Positions 43,653 to 54,625 of a stretch of 64,000 nucleotides of DNA are shown piece by piece (the stretch's first letter is position 1; each line of letters opens with the position of its first letter). The notes below the pieces were generated by a model. The model had not been told where the DNA came from. It made no database searches and worked only from the letters and a program-made list of their open reading frames with translations. The stretch is from Mesocentrotus franciscanus (lineage: Eukaryota; Echinodermata; Echinoidea; Camarodonta; Strongylocentrotidae): NCBI GenBank assembly GCA_037976565.1, contig CP137666.1:55236740-55300739 (forward strand), given 5' to 3'. The translations under genes and the position numbers were made by a program.

Positions 43653-46600
43653 TAATATTTTTTAAAGATAATTTATTTTTATCATTTTATAATTTTTCTT
43701 CTTCTTTTCATTAATATTGTACTCGTTAGAATATCAACCTTTTGTTTGCTGTCCCATGTCATTTTGAATTTTTTTTTTATAAATATGTATCATGTAATAA
43801 AACTTGAAAATTGGAAGAAAACAGTGAAATCAATAAGTTGTAATTAAAATTGATGCATATATTTTAGACTAATACTTTCTTTTTACTTTCGTTAATTACG
43901 ATTATTGTCGTCACTTAAATTCGTTCCTACTTTTTCACTATCCCTTTCCGGATCCTCAGTCTCGTTATCTATACGAATATTGTTGTCATGCATGCACTGA
44001 AAATAATATACAAATATACAAATATAAAATGACACTCGAGGATCTAGCTAAAACTATTCGCATCGAAGGAACATCAAATCGTATTATATTCTCCCGAGGG
44101 CCATCGCGGCCCGCGGGAGAACAGTACTATTGATGTTCCTGAGTGCGAATAGTTTTAGCTTGTTCCGAGAATGAGTCATTGTATATTTGTTTTATATCCC
44201 TTCCACCCAGGCGCGGATCCAGGATTCCTTAGGGGGGGGGCCCAAATTTGAAGTTATGCGATCCAAATATTGGTACGTAATGAGCAAAAACGTTTTTTTT
44301 TGGGAGGCGGGGCAGACAAAACATCCGCATCACCCCACTCTTACATGCAAGCCCCGCTCAACGTTTTCATAGTGATTCGGGGTCAAGGGCGGAGCCCCAG
44401 AAGCTCAGGGTTTTAGGCATTAAATTACCGTCAGATAAGCATCCAGGGGTCCGCCTTAGGGCCATTGAGTGGGTCCAGGGGGCAGAGCCACCGGAAGTTC
44501 AGGGTTTTTAGGCATTTAATTACGGTCAGATGAGTATAATTTGATACCTTATTTGTGGCACTGGCAGGTCACTCATTGGCGTGGGGTCCAGGGGGCGGAG
44601 CCCCCAGAAGCTCAGGGTTTTAGGCATTTAATCACGGTCAGATGAGCATATTTTGATACCTCATTATTTTGTGACACTGGCAGGTCACTATTTTTTCTTT
44701 CTTTCTCTCTTTCTTTCTATTTCTCTTTAATATACTTTTCCACAAAAAGTGGGGAGGGGTGGAGCTCGAGCCCCGAGCCCTGCCGTTCCGCGGACCCTGA
44801 CATGTAGGCCTCTAAATAAGTATATTTTTGCCCGACTGTAAATTTGGGAATTTGTCATTTTCCAACAAACGCATACAAAAGTATAATGTACTAAAAATCT
44901 CGGAAAATTATGTCATTTCAGCAACATTTGTAAATCACCGGTATCGAATTAGAAATAAACCACGTTTAAATTTCATTTGGGGGCAGGCCCCAAGCACCCA
45001 AGCCCCGTCAGTACGCAAGCGCCCCCGATCTACACCTTGTTGGCGGAAAAATCGCAACTGATCTCCCTACCTTTCTTCTTTCTTTTTTTTTTCTTTCCCT
45101 TCCCTTCTTTCTCTCTCTTTTAGGAGTGCTGGGGGAAGGGAGGCAAGAGCCGATTCACACGTTTTGGCGGGATTAATCGCAACTGATCTCCCTTCTTTTC
45201 ACCCTTTTCTTTTCTTCTTACTCTTTTTTGTTCCATTTTAGCTCTCTTTTTAGTGGCGGGGGCGGGGGGGAGGCAAGGGTTTTTGGCCCTCGATTCACAA
45301 CTTGTTGGCGAGAAAATTGCAACTGATATCCCCTTCTTTTCCTTTCTTCCTCTTTTTTCTTTCTCTTTATCTCCTCTTCCTTCCTTCTTTCCCTTTCCTT
45401 CCTTCTCTCTTATTTTGTTGATGAGGGGTGGGGAGGCAACAGCCCGGGAGGCAAGGCCCTTTCGCCCCCATCTCCTTCTTATTTACACCTTTTCATTTCT
45501 TCTTCCTCTTCTTTCTTTCCCTTTCTCTCCTCTTTCCCTTCTTTTCCTTCTCTCTCTCTCTTTTTTTTCTTTGCTGGGAGGGGGACCAAGGCCCCTGCCC
45601 CCTGGATCCGCGCCTGCTTCCACCTGTAGGCCTATCATTCCTTGCACACTTCTGTAATAGCATGTACCGTACTCACATTCACATCACATTCAAAAAGAAA
45701 TAAAAGAAAACAACAATTGCACGGCTCAAACATGAAACATTGAATGATCTAAATACACGCTATATACAGGTACTACAGTATAGCTAGAGTGCTGCAGTTA
45801 CTGCATAGGTTAAATTGCATTGTGTGAGCGCCGTGACTGGCCTGACACCGCGGGAGTTGCCCGTGCGGAGGCATGTGATATTACCTAAGCTCGCTGAATT
45901 TTTCTTCTCTTCAGTTATATGGTCTCGACAATTACAATCTATTTGCGTTATTATTGTTGTGATTTCAATGTAGTTTTCATGAAAAGACCAATAAAGCAGA
46001 AGCTTGGACTATGATTATGTTGGCATGGTCCACAGAATTTGTACAAATATATTCAAAGTAAAGATTTTACGCGAAAAATCGGACTGTTTGTGCCAATATA
46101 TTTTAACCGTCGCACGAATTATCTCGACTGTGTGTGTTCGTGTGTGAGCGTAGAACCACGTATTACGTTGACGTCAGTTTGGCTGCTGCGTATATATAGC
46201 AAGATGCCTCACACGGGATAGGCCCAACCCATCGCATCATGCATGTGCTACGCTACATGACGTGAGTGGCGTGTCTCTTGATAAAGTATCTCTTTGATTA
46301 GACCGCATATAGCAAGATGCCTAACACGGGATAGGCCCGACCCTTTGCGACGTGCATATTTGCTACAACACATCATGGACTGGACTGTCTCTTGATAGTG
46401 TGATCTCTTTGATTAGACGTGCAGAGGGCGGGTGCACGCCTCGCCGACTCGCTCGCGGGTTCGTCGCCTCCTTGCACGGACGACGCCGGCCGTGCTCTCG
46501 TCCGCCCGTCCTCCCGGGACCCCGAAACCACCTTTAACGACATGGACGGCGACCACGGGGGCGTGGCACGCGGCATGCCCGATCCCATCCATTTGGAATT

Positions 46601-49363
46601 GTGTCGCCGTTCCCGCGCCACGGCAGAGGCAGGCAGGGTCGAGGAAAGACGGGTTTGATGTCAAGAAATTCACATTGGCAGACCGTTACGCACCCCCCGC
46701 GGCGATTTTGCGTATTAATATATAGATATTTTCACTCGTCTCTACACGCAAAGTCTATACGGGCAGGGAGACCAAGGAAAATACAAAGAATATACCCTTC
46801 CGTTCACCACTGCTAATGAAAACTAGGGCAATACGGTTTAGTAAATGACCAGCTCAGATGTCTGATACGGGTGATAATTGATAAGATACATAAATATGAA
46901 GCACACTACGCTTACATGTAGGTCACTTCATTTTGCCACGGCGGTGTGAAAATGGGGCTGTACTTCTCTCTGACTTGAGTATCTGGAATGTTTTGTTTAA
47001 AGGGAATGTCCACCTGGTGCAGATCATCTATGTTCATCTTTAAGTGAAGCTGTGAAGCTGTTTTCCTCACCTCCTTACTCAGAGACAGTTGATATGGTGT
47101 GGATAACAGGAGGTAGTGCAGTCTACAAGGTATGAAGCACTGTATCTGCTCTGCTCTGAAACTTGCACATAAAATGATTCACACCATGGCATGCCTTTCA
47201 GGACAAGCATTCCACATTTTGGGTCAGTAACTTTTGACTAGAGCCCTAAAAATATACCAGGTGTATGAAAAGAAAGGGCAAAAACTTAAAACATAATATT
47301 GTGTCTATTTTTGGTGTTTGATGCCATGAATTAAAAGAAAAGAAATAAAAAGGAAAAAGAAAAAAGAAAATTGGCAACACATTAGAGGTTTAATTGCTGT
47401 TTTCTATGAAAATGGGCCACTTTTTGTCAACTATCGACGAAAGTCTTACCTATACATATTGTTTTCAGAGACATTTCATTTTATCAGAACAAATTAGGTC
47501 TAATTGTCAGTTAATGTCTGCCCAAAGCTGGCTGCATACGCTTAGGCCTGAATTCACAAAGGAGGTTTGTCGACAAACCTAGGTTTATGTGCGTCATATG
47601 ACGCGTTACGACGCGTTTCAGACCAAGGTTTGTCTGAACCTTGGTCTGAAAAGCATCGAAACGCGTCATATGACGCACATAAACCTAGGTTTGTCGACAA
47701 ACCTCCTTTGTGAATTTGGGCCTTAAAGTTCAAGAGACATCTGCGAAACCATAATTTTTTTCTGAATATTGCTCCTGGTTATTTGCAACATGCTGGCAAA
47801 ACTGTTACCAGTCAGCCTGTTTGGTCCATACATTTGATATATATGCTCACTCGGTGTCCCCCTTTTTCTTTCCCTACATTTACCAGTTTCCATGCCTTCT
47901 CTTTTTGTTACATGACCTAAAATTGAATTTGTCTTTTCCTTATGATGTCAAGAAAGATATATCAACTTGTGCCTTATCAAGCACATCCACATTTGATATT
48001 CAGGCATTCCATGATATCCTACATTTCTGCAGCTGTAATTCTGCTTCCAGTGGATTTCATTAAAACCACTGGAGTATATCTCTATTATCAAATAAACATT
48101 TACTTTACTTGTACTAAAGAGAACTGTTACTGAGCTAGCGCCATGAGCATCCCTGGACGGTGTGTGCGCTCTATAAGTTTACACTATTATTATTATTATT
48201 ATTATTAATGATTCAATTAATGGATTAATTTATGGCTTTGTTGATTGATTTATTATTGCGATGATTAAGGTAAAAGATTGGAGAATTTCTTTAATATTGA
48301 TGAAGTCTACAATAATTTCAAGATGAGTTACATAAAAGAAGAATTAATGTACCCTGTCTATGCGCACTCAAGTAGTTTTACTCACTTTATTAATCCTTGG
48401 AACTATGATATAAGGAGCAAATTGATAGACGACCATTTTATACTTTAATTATTTAAATGTAAAATGTACAACTATATCAAAGACTTAATTTGTTACAGAT
48501 GAATGATGTTTAACCTACATTCCCCTGTTCGTTATCATGACTAGGATGGAATTGACTCTCCTCACTGTCATCGGATTTATCTCACACGAATCATGAAGGA
48601 GATAGAGTGCGACACATTCTTCCCAGAATTCGACCTTAACAGATTCAAACTAGTCACGTAAGTTGCACATCTTTGCAGGGAGAAAGAGGAAAGAGAGAAA
48701 GGATAATGTACACAAATATTGTGGGATAGGGAGAGAGAGAGAGAGATAGAGAGCAAGCGAAAGTGTACTAATGAATGAATTAGAAAAATTGAAGGAACTT
48801 GTATATTATAAGCCTATTAAATGCATTGATAAGTCCCATCAAACATGATGAAGGGCTCCCTCAATTTGAGAAAAATTTGCAACTCTTTGTGAGGTCAGAT
48901 TAAGACATTTTACTGTCTTGAAGTAGTAGACATCTGGTAAATCCCAGACATCGTAGACATAAGCTCATTTTTAATGTCAAGTTTTGGTATAAGCTAGGCC
49001 GACTGTTATCTGACTAAAAGATGAGATAACCTATTAAAATGATAAGAGTCTATTATTAATTCTAAAGTTTGATAGGATACAAGGGGAAAGGTGATAAGGT
49101 TTTTTCTTATCATAATGCATTCAATACTCTTATGTTTCAGAATAACCATTGGAGATCTTAAAGCTCTCAGTATACTCTTTTTAGCTTCGTTTAACTCCAT
49201 TACCAAACAGAGGTCAACATGAAAATGATAAATTCTTCATATACGATACATTTTCTTTGCTTTCCCCAAAAAAAATTGTTCCAGAGATCCTGCTGTCGAT
49301 CAAGACACTCAAGAAGAAAAAGGCATCCAGTACAAATTTGAGATCTATGAAAGTTCCTCCTAG
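38411..49363 (+). CDS. DHFR: Dihydrofolate reductase, whole gene (5 exons)
   Basis: DHFR reduces dihydrofolate to tetrahydrofolate with NADPH, feeding thymidylate and purine synthesis in the cytosol. Exons: 38411-38505, 42096-42251, 47003-47129, 48545-48657 and 49285-49363. All introns are GT-AG with matching phases (2, 2, 0, 2); total 570 nt gives 189 residues, close to the usual 187 of animal DHFR. The landmarks appear in order: [10 protein letters not shown] (substrate and NADPH site), [10 protein letters not shown] carrying the active-site glutamate, GRKTW (NADPH phosphate), [13 protein letters not shown] (glycine motif) and CDTFFPEFD. No frame breaks. The start ATG sits in the usual position, two to three residues before the first beta strand. 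A palindromic transposon lies in the proximal 5' region. Confidence 0.96.
39596..39692. repeat. Perfect 24-bp stem-loop in DHFR intron 1
   Basis: CAGAGACTGAAGCTTTCGGT and the next four bases (39596-39619) are exactly complementary to 39669-39692; the 49-nt loop is built from TCTAG/CTAGA motifs. Could be a terminator-like hairpin relic, a small foldback element or a hairpin RNA source; no flanking duplication was seen. Confidence 0.85.
40497..40856 (-). mobile_element. tRNA-derived SINE, (GAA)n tail
   Basis: Read on the minus strand it begins with a tRNA-like head (GTTGGCTCAGTCGGTAAAGC as A box, GGGTTCGACTCCC as B box), continues through a 270-bp body with GCACGTTAAGAACCCACTGC, and ends in GAAGAAGAAG (plus-strand CTTCTTCTTC at 40500-40511). 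It lies in DHFR intron 1. The acceptor stem does not pair, so it is not a tRNA gene. Confidence 0.85.
41680..42005 (-). mobile_element. tRNA-derived SINE, antisense, before DHFR exon 2
   Basis: Plus-strand TATATAGCGCTTAATACG (about 41690) is the reverse of the SINE 3' end, ATTATTACCCCGGTCATCGG and CACTCCCTGGGGAG are body motifs shared with 50083-50443, and ATCGAATCCACAACC near 41950 is the reversed B box. Its head ends only about 90 bp before DHFR exon 2. Confidence 0.82.
42096..42251 (+). CDS. DHFR: DHFR exon 2
   Basis: Acceptor TTCTCTTACAG. Reads [20 protein letters not shown], then [20 protein letters not shown] and VNVVLSNSL before donor AC|GTAAGC. The glutamate near the start is the proton-relay residue of animal DHFRs. 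The same frame stays open upstream through an antisense SINE to 41770, but the acceptor and family length show the real exon starts at 42096. Confidence 0.96.
42845..42970. repeat. MITE-like fragment, inverted relative of 26600-26765
   Basis: Shares TTTGAAAATCGCGCCGAAAA and GCAACGACTCAG with the reverse complement of the sequence near 26700. Boundaries and target duplication not found. Lies in DHFR intron 2. Confidence 0.6.
43140..43273. mobile_element. Palindromic MITE-like element (134 bp)
   Basis: AATATTGACTGG at the left is inverted at the right end (CCAGTCAATATT); arms of about 60 bp with mismatches, including GTATATAAGAAATATTGACC against GGTCAATATTTCGTATAT. No clear target duplication. 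In DHFR intron 2. Confidence 0.75.
43620..43641. repeat. (AT)n microsatellite
   Basis: About ten TA dinucleotides followed by a T run in DHFR intron 2. Confidence 0.9.
44046..44160. mobile_element. Palindromic MITE-like element (115 bp)
   Basis: AGCTAAAACTATTCGCA at the left is exactly inverted at the right (TGCGAATAGTTTTAGCT). Arms of about 50 bp, with GGAACATCAA against TTGATGTTCC and TTCTCCCG against CGGGAGAA. No target duplication established; only 40 bp upstream of the hAT element at 44208. Confidence 0.8.
44208..45616. mobile_element. Non-autonomous hAT element (1409 bp) in DHFR intron 2
   Basis: Terminal inverted repeats CAGGCGCGGATCCAGG / CCTGGATCCGCGCCTG are exact over 16 bp and the 8-bp duplication CTTCCACC is exact (44200-44207, 45617-45624). 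The left half has four GGGGCGGAGCCCCCAGAAGC-type tandem units; the right half has units of GGCGGGA/AAATCGCAACTGATCTCC followed by CT-rich tracts. It encodes no transposase; long open frames here are translations of the pyrimidine tracts. Sister copy at 24711. Confidence 0.93.
46190..46418. repeat. Tandem duplication of a ~115-bp unit
   Basis: Unit 1 (46190-46303) and unit 2 (46304-46418) share TATAGCAAGATGCCT, ACACGGGATAGGCCC, TGTCTCTTGATA and ATCTCTTTGATTAGAC. Unit 2 leads directly into the GC-rich block. Origin unknown. Confidence 0.8.
46419..46665. other. GC-rich block in DHFR intron 2
   Basis: Roughly two-thirds G+C with many CpGs, in sharp contrast to flanking DNA near 35-40 percent. 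Several short open frames exist on both strands simply because stops are rare in such sequence. No protein motif recognised. Together with the preceding duplication it could derive from a rRNA spacer or another CpG-rich locus; this is speculative. Confidence 0.5.
47003..47129 (+). CDS. DHFR: DHFR exon 3
   Basis: Reads [20 protein letters not shown], then [20 protein letters not shown] and YK before donor AAG|GTATGA. The acceptor (TTTGTTTAAAG) is weak in pyrimidines but gives the only phase that joins exon 2. Confidence 0.92.
47545..47722. mobile_element. PIF/Harbinger-type palindromic MITE (178 bp)
   Basis: Flanked by TTA on both sides (47542-47544, 47723-47725), with ends GGCCTGAATTCACAAAGGAG and the inverse. 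Nearly the whole element is a palindrome (arms of about 85 bp around CCAAGGTTTGTCTGAACC). A 3-bp TTA/TAA target and GGCC...TTCACAAA ends are typical for Harbinger MITEs. Lies in DHFR intron 3. Confidence 0.85.
48132..48208 (+). mobile_element. SINE 3' end fragment
   Basis: GCGCTCTATAAGTTTACACT followed by (ATT)n is the 3' end of the SINE family at 36690. The head and most of the body are missing. In DHFR intron 3. Confidence 0.7.
48545..48657 (+). CDS. DHFR: DHFR exon 4
   Basis: Reads [20 protein letters not shown] then [17 protein letters not shown], with donor AC|GTAAGT. The acceptor ATGACTAG lacks a long pyrimidine tract. In vertebrates the segment begins EAM instead of DGI. Confidence 0.93.
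49285..49363 (+). CDS. DHFR: DHFR exon 5 (stop)
   Basis: Acceptor TTGTTCCAG. Reads [20 protein letters not shown] then YESSS and TAG at 49361-49363. The E-E-K-G-I-x-Y-K-F-E motif is the conserved C-terminal strand of animal DHFR. Confidence 0.95.
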
Positions 49364-50082
49364 TACCTGCCTTGCCACGCCATGCCAAGCCATGCCCTGC
49401 CCTGCCCCACCCTCATCTTTAACATCTCCAAAAAAAGTCCATGTTGCATCTACAGCTCTCTTAATATCCATTGGCGCATTCAAAAAAGTTGTGAGGTACT
49501 TTTTTGTGAAGGAGTGAAGAAGCAACTGATTTTTATTTAATGATGATATTTGGAGCTTTTAGTGGTATGTTTAACATTAATTGGGATCATGCAGTATTAC
49601 AGTAGCTGAAATCATGTATACTATGTATACGATTCATTCTTTTTGCGTGTTATATGCTCTAAGCAAGGAAAGTATTCATTACTTGTGTGTAAATTGTTTG
49701 TAAGTAGTTTTCATGAGGTGAAGTGGTCTATTGTTGCATCACAGCACAAAAAAGGGTTTCTGACAGGGGATGTGGACTTCCTTCTTGTTGCATTCAATTT
49801 TGAATGTGGAAAAATGTTTCTTAACTGCAAGTGTTCATAAATAGTCCATCAAAAATGGACTTTTCATCAGCAAGTGTCCAATTTGAGATCCCACATGGTA
49901 ATAATATCTAAAAAAAGAAGTGTGCAGTTTGGCAATTGATGTTTTATCAGTACTTACATATCCAATAATATTTTTTGTGCCATAATTTGTTTTTGTACCT
50001 TTGACTATGTCGAGAAAGAAAACTTGAATGTACTCTATTAAATGAAGAAAAAGTGACTTCTTCTTTACATCTGTATGAATAA
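49364..50082 (+). other. 3' flank of DHFR
   Basis: Presumed 3' UTR and intergenic DNA. It begins with a short GCCATGCCAAGCCATGCCCT-like run (about 49378-49408). No canonical AATAAA was found close to the stop, so the transcript end is not assigned. Confidence 0.4.
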
Positions 50083-50443
50083 TATAATAATAATAATAAT
50101 AGTTCGTTCCTATATAGCGCATTTCAGGACCGCAGGCCCTCTCAATGTGCTTTACAGATATATATTATTACCCCGGTCATCGGATTCATGCTTACTCGCA
50201 CACAATGTATGCACATTTTCCACTCCCTGGGGAGCATTCCAGCCAGTCGCCATTTTTAAAGCGCCACTTGCTAATCAAACCACATTATCTTTCGCATCCT
50301 ACCGGGTACCCATTTAACACCTGGGTGGAGAGTGGCAAATGTAGATCAATGTCTTGCCAAAGGACATTAGTGCCGCGGTGGGACTTGAACCGCGGACCTT
50401 GTGATCCACAGTTCGGTGACATATCCACTCGTCCAGGCACCTC
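50083..50443 (-). mobile_element. tRNA-derived SINE, full length, antisense
   Basis: The plus strand starts with (ATA)n, the reverse of the (ATT)n-type tail, passes through TATATAGCGCATTTCAGGAC and the body motifs CCGGTCATCGGATTCATG and CTCCCTGGGGAG, and ends with the reversed tRNA-like head (GTGGGACTTGAACCGCGG B box; GTCCAGGCACCTC A-box side). At about 360 bp it is the longest copy of the family in the window. Confidence 0.9.
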
Positions 50444-53400
50444 TGATCAACATGAATGAAAACAAGGAGCATTTAAAATGGAAAATGTTGATTCTTCTGT
50501 CATGTGATGTAGTGTATTTTGAAGAACAAATTTGAAAACTTGATAATTTGATTATTTGCTGTGGTGGTATTCTTGTATATTTACAAATCATTAATCATCC
50601 TTATTTTTAGCTTAATGTTACAATAACATTCCCCACCAATTAAAACGGATCGAGGTAATAGCATATTTATGCACTCACTTATTATGCATTTGAGTCTGTG
50701 AAACTTATTAGCAGCTGAAATTGTTTGTATTTTTCATGTCCATAGCATAAAGTAGTTTTTTCACATTGTTGTACTACTAGTTACAAGTTTTGACACATTC
50801 TCCCACATCATACAGGCAAAAACCTACAAGGAAGAATAAGCTTTGATCAATACAAAATTTCTCAAATATTTTTGTGCAGGAAATATGTGCGAATGCACTT
50901 ACCTGCATATCGATGCCTGCTAAACAGTTTGAAATTTTAATGCTGTATTTTTACATTTCTTTTAGCATTGTTTAAAGTAAGTTGTTGCTTCTTTTTAACT
51001 GCCCAAAAATTATAACACTTTTAAAGGCAGGCAGTATCACTCATTTGCAAATTTGAAAGTAGTGATGAATCAAAGTTGAATCTTTTGAGCAGAAGAAAGT
51101 CATTAGCTTTTGATTAAAAAAATAATACTGTGCTATGGCTTTTAATCCTACCATTTTCAAATTCCCTCATAGTTTGCCCATGGTTGAAAGTAACTTTAAT
51201 AGACAGTATATCCAAACATTCAGTTTACAAGCAGGGTTAGTTTTGATGCTGTTCTTGACAAGGCACACCAATTTTTAATTTTTTTTTTCCAATTAAAAAA
51301 ATAAAAATCAACAATTATGTTAACTATGTTATCTGTTTCGATAGAGAAGCGTGTACATTCCAAATATCTGCCATTCATGCTCTTAGTTATATTATATCTT
51401 GTACTCATCAGAGAGTATGACTATTTCTTTAACTTTGATAATTGACAATCAAAAGACCTTTAACTCATATGCATGGCTGTGTGAAAACACCATATGATGT
51501 GTCTATAGGCATACAAAGCGTGTTTAGAAACCAGTTTAATCAAGACTATCTTCATATCTGATATTTGTGCGACTTGTTATCTTATCCCTGGTCAAGTTGA
51601 CACACATAGGTGTTTGGTTTGCAGCTACAAACCCTTGTCAGTTGCTGTGCATGTATAACAGTGTCTGTTCTGTGAGACTAGGTTGACAGCATCTTGCATA
51701 AGCTCTGTACTTAAGCTGCTCTGACACAACAAGCTCCCATGAAGCAAAACTTATAGACAAAAATGCTGCTCCTTTTGGGGCATTTCTTATTTAAAGAATA
51801 TGATAATATCTGCCAATTTTCATTGCATTATTATGCAAATTTCATTCATTATTTCATGTGAATTAAATTATTTTATTGGTTGAATAAGACATACCGGGGT
51901 ACATGTTATAAAGTGGATTCACAACCCACAGCCACAGCACTATAATGCTTTCATTGCATGTGCAAAGCCTGTATACTGTAAGACACATTATTAACATGTG
52001 TTTTATTCAATTATGTTTTGGATAGTTTAAATTTCAGTCAGATCTCCTCTAGGGGCCTAACTGAATTTTGAAGCATACACCCAGTTAAGCTGGTTGAAGG
52101 GGAAAGGCAGTTTAAAGCGGTTTTGGTGCTCAAGGGTTGAATATGAACAAATGGTGATTGCGTCAGGGATGAAAATATCATGTGATCGTTACATGCAGTT
52201 TTATTTTTACATGCAAGTAGCGCATGAGCAATGGTCATGCCTGATGCAAATCACGACTGACACACGTGATGGAAAATGGAAAAATAGTAGTAAATATATT
52301 GTCATAACAAATGTGATAAGGGTATGATAATAGTTTCATTGTCACAATACACGTGATAGGGGTATGATAATTCTATTTTCATAACACGTGATGGGGTATG
52401 ATAATGGTTTTTATTTTGTATATACATTTGTATCTAGTCACGTGACAGGTGCGTGAATTATATCACCCAAACCATAGCCTTGCTGCCCTGGTGAGGTGAT
52501 TAGATAATTAGCAAGAATTTGCATTTTTCTCTTAATAAACCATTGCCTACAGGATCTGGGCTGTCCCTGTATTTCGCCTATGGGAATAAACTATGTAGTA
52601 GCCACTTGGTTAACTATTTAATTGTTCTGTCTAAATCCTCTTGTATGAAGTATCTGAATAAAAATGATATTTCTCTAGCTTCATTGTTAAAAAGAGTCGT
52701 TTGTACGTAAAAGCTAACTTTTTCTTCTCATGTTGAAAGGCCATCACAGACCTGTAAATCCAACTGGAACTAGAATTTGAAAGAAACTGCAGTAGCATAA
52801 CATGTCAGAGAAATAAATATATTGATTCTTGCTCCTTTAAGACTTGAATGGTCGTATGAAGAGTAGTATCAAAATTATGGGTTGTTGTGAGCCTTGCAGC
52901 AGGAGTAAAATGCCTGAACGACTATAAATTGCAGTCGTGTTCTATTGTTGCACAACTGCTCATCTTATGGTACAAATTTAGCCTTTTCCCTGACTGAGAG
53001 ACTTGAAAATACCCCACAATCTGCTATAATTCCCATTGCTATTCATATGATCCCTTACTGAAGAAGAATTTTTGAAATTTCATCTCATCCGATGGCAATT
53101 TCTCTTCAAACTTTAATAGTCTAGGCCATAGGGTGTATAAAGGCCTGATACGATCAGCAATTTAGCTTGTGTCTACTCCCCGTTATTGAACAAATATGTC
53201 TCTTACATTCATCTTGCCTGTTTAATTTGCCATGTAATCTAGGAGGTAGTATTGCCCATTCTTTATCCTTATATGAAAAATTACTAAGCAGGGTAGAAAA
53301 TGAAATTTTATATTCCATAGATTTTCCAGGGGTACTTAATTATCAGTTAGGCCGAGCAGTCATATTCAGTGATTTCATTGGAGGTTCCCTCCTCTATCAT

Positions 53401-53857
53401 GATGTCTCCTTCCTATTTACATGTATAAAAGGGAAGATACTTTTCTTTAAAGAGAGGGGTCCCAGGACTTATCCTTGCAGGACTCACAGTTTGGCAAATT
53501 GGGAGATCTCTCAGTTTTCCTGAAAGTTCCTCGACCTTGTCATGGATCATGTCATGATTACGTGCCACTTGAGGTAGTCAATTTCATGAAGCATCCTGGG
53601 AGTGGATTTGAAATATAACGAGTTAAACTTGGTAAGTCCAGTTAAAGAGACCATTTTCAAAATTTATTCAAATATATACATGTTCACCTAGCGATGAGCT
53701 ATACTTATTACATTCACATATTATATATTTGCAATGTCAGGATGCAAATAATTGCATTCAATAGTTATTGTTAGTTTGGACAAACAATGTTTTTCTTACC
53801 TGACAACCCATTCTGTAAGCAAGTTCAATTTCGATTATTAAAATGTAATTATTTATG
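50444..53857. other. Intergenic DNA, no gene recognised
   Basis: Only short open frames without family features. A small degenerate tandem repeat lies at 52260-52410. An open frame of 118 codons at 53167-53523 has no recognised motif and no coding signature and is left unassigned. Confidence 0.45.
52265..52410. repeat. ~45-bp tandem repeat with CACGTGAT
   Basis: Three or four diverged units each containing CACGTGAT-(A)GGGGTATGATAAT, at about 52264, 52311, 52350 and 52384. CACGTG is an E-box core; biological role unknown. Confidence 0.65.
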
Positions 53858-54625
53858 CAGACACTTGTGGATAAAGTCTACAAGGCAAGCTGTGACCTTG
53901 GTCTCAAGGTGAACATAGCAAAGACAGAAGTGTAAGTTATTAGCAAAAGGAAGTGCAACCTCAACATTGACATAGCCAACGACAGACTAAAACAGGTGGA
54001 AGATTTTGTGTACCTGGGGGGAAAAATAGCAGAAAACGGCTCAAGTTCAAGTGACATTACGAATTGAATCAGGAAAGCAGGGGCAGCTTTCCAAAGACTA
54101 AATAACATCTGGACATCAAAAAGCATTAGTAGCCACACAAAGATGCAACTGTATCAAACACTTATCCTCTCAATACTGCTTTATGGGGCAGAATCCTGGA
54201 CAGTAAGAAAAGAAGATAGCAACAGGCTTCAGGTGTTTGAAATGGCATGCCTCCGTCGCGTAATGGGGGTGACAAGACTAGACAAGATCCGAAACACACA
54301 CATCAAAGAATCCCTCAACCTCGATCAAGATGTTATGGACAAAGTCTCCACTAAAAGACTCAAATATTTTGGTCATGTCCTAAGAATGAAACCCACAAGA
54401 TACCAAAAAACTGCTGTTGAAGGAAACGTCACAGGAAATCGACCCAGAGGCCGTCCAACCAAAAGATGGCTTGACTGCATCTCGGAGGACTGCAAAGCAA
54501 GATTCATAACAAGGCCGACAGATGCATCAAGACTGGCTGCAGACAGAAATATTTGGCATACCATCACCATACAGAAGCCATCGGGAGGCCCCTTGCCTGC
54601 GTGGACGGCATGAGTCAAGTAAGTC
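53858..54625 (+). pseudogene. LINE (RTE-like) reverse transcriptase C-terminal remnant
   Basis: Reads GLKVNIAKTEV, stop, then LKQVEDFVYLGGKIAENGSS, stop, then LYQTLILSILLYGAESWTVR, FEMACLRRVMGVTRLDKIRN, RLKYFGHVLRM and GNRPRGRPTKRWLDCISEDC to a stop at 54611-54613. The L-L-Y-G-x-E-x-W, R-R-x-x-G, F-G-H-V-x-R-M and G-R-P-x-x-R-W series is the standard region after the catalytic box in RTE/CR1-like elements. Stops at about 53932 and 54064 and the missing 5' part make it dead. It ends with short AGTCAAGT repeats (54611-54630). Confidence 0.85.

Noticed and set aside
45253..45703. Long open frames through CT-rich sequence
   Set aside because: Translations of pyrimidine tracts inside the hAT element (Ser/Phe/Leu/Pro runs); no codon or motif evidence. 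The same applies to 25527-26611.
46352..46816. Overlapping open frames on both strands in the GC-rich block
   Set aside because: Stop-poor composition explains them; no family motif, no splice context.
53167..53523. 118-codon open frame
   Set aside because: No recognisable domain, signal or splice context; length is possible by chance in a region of this size.
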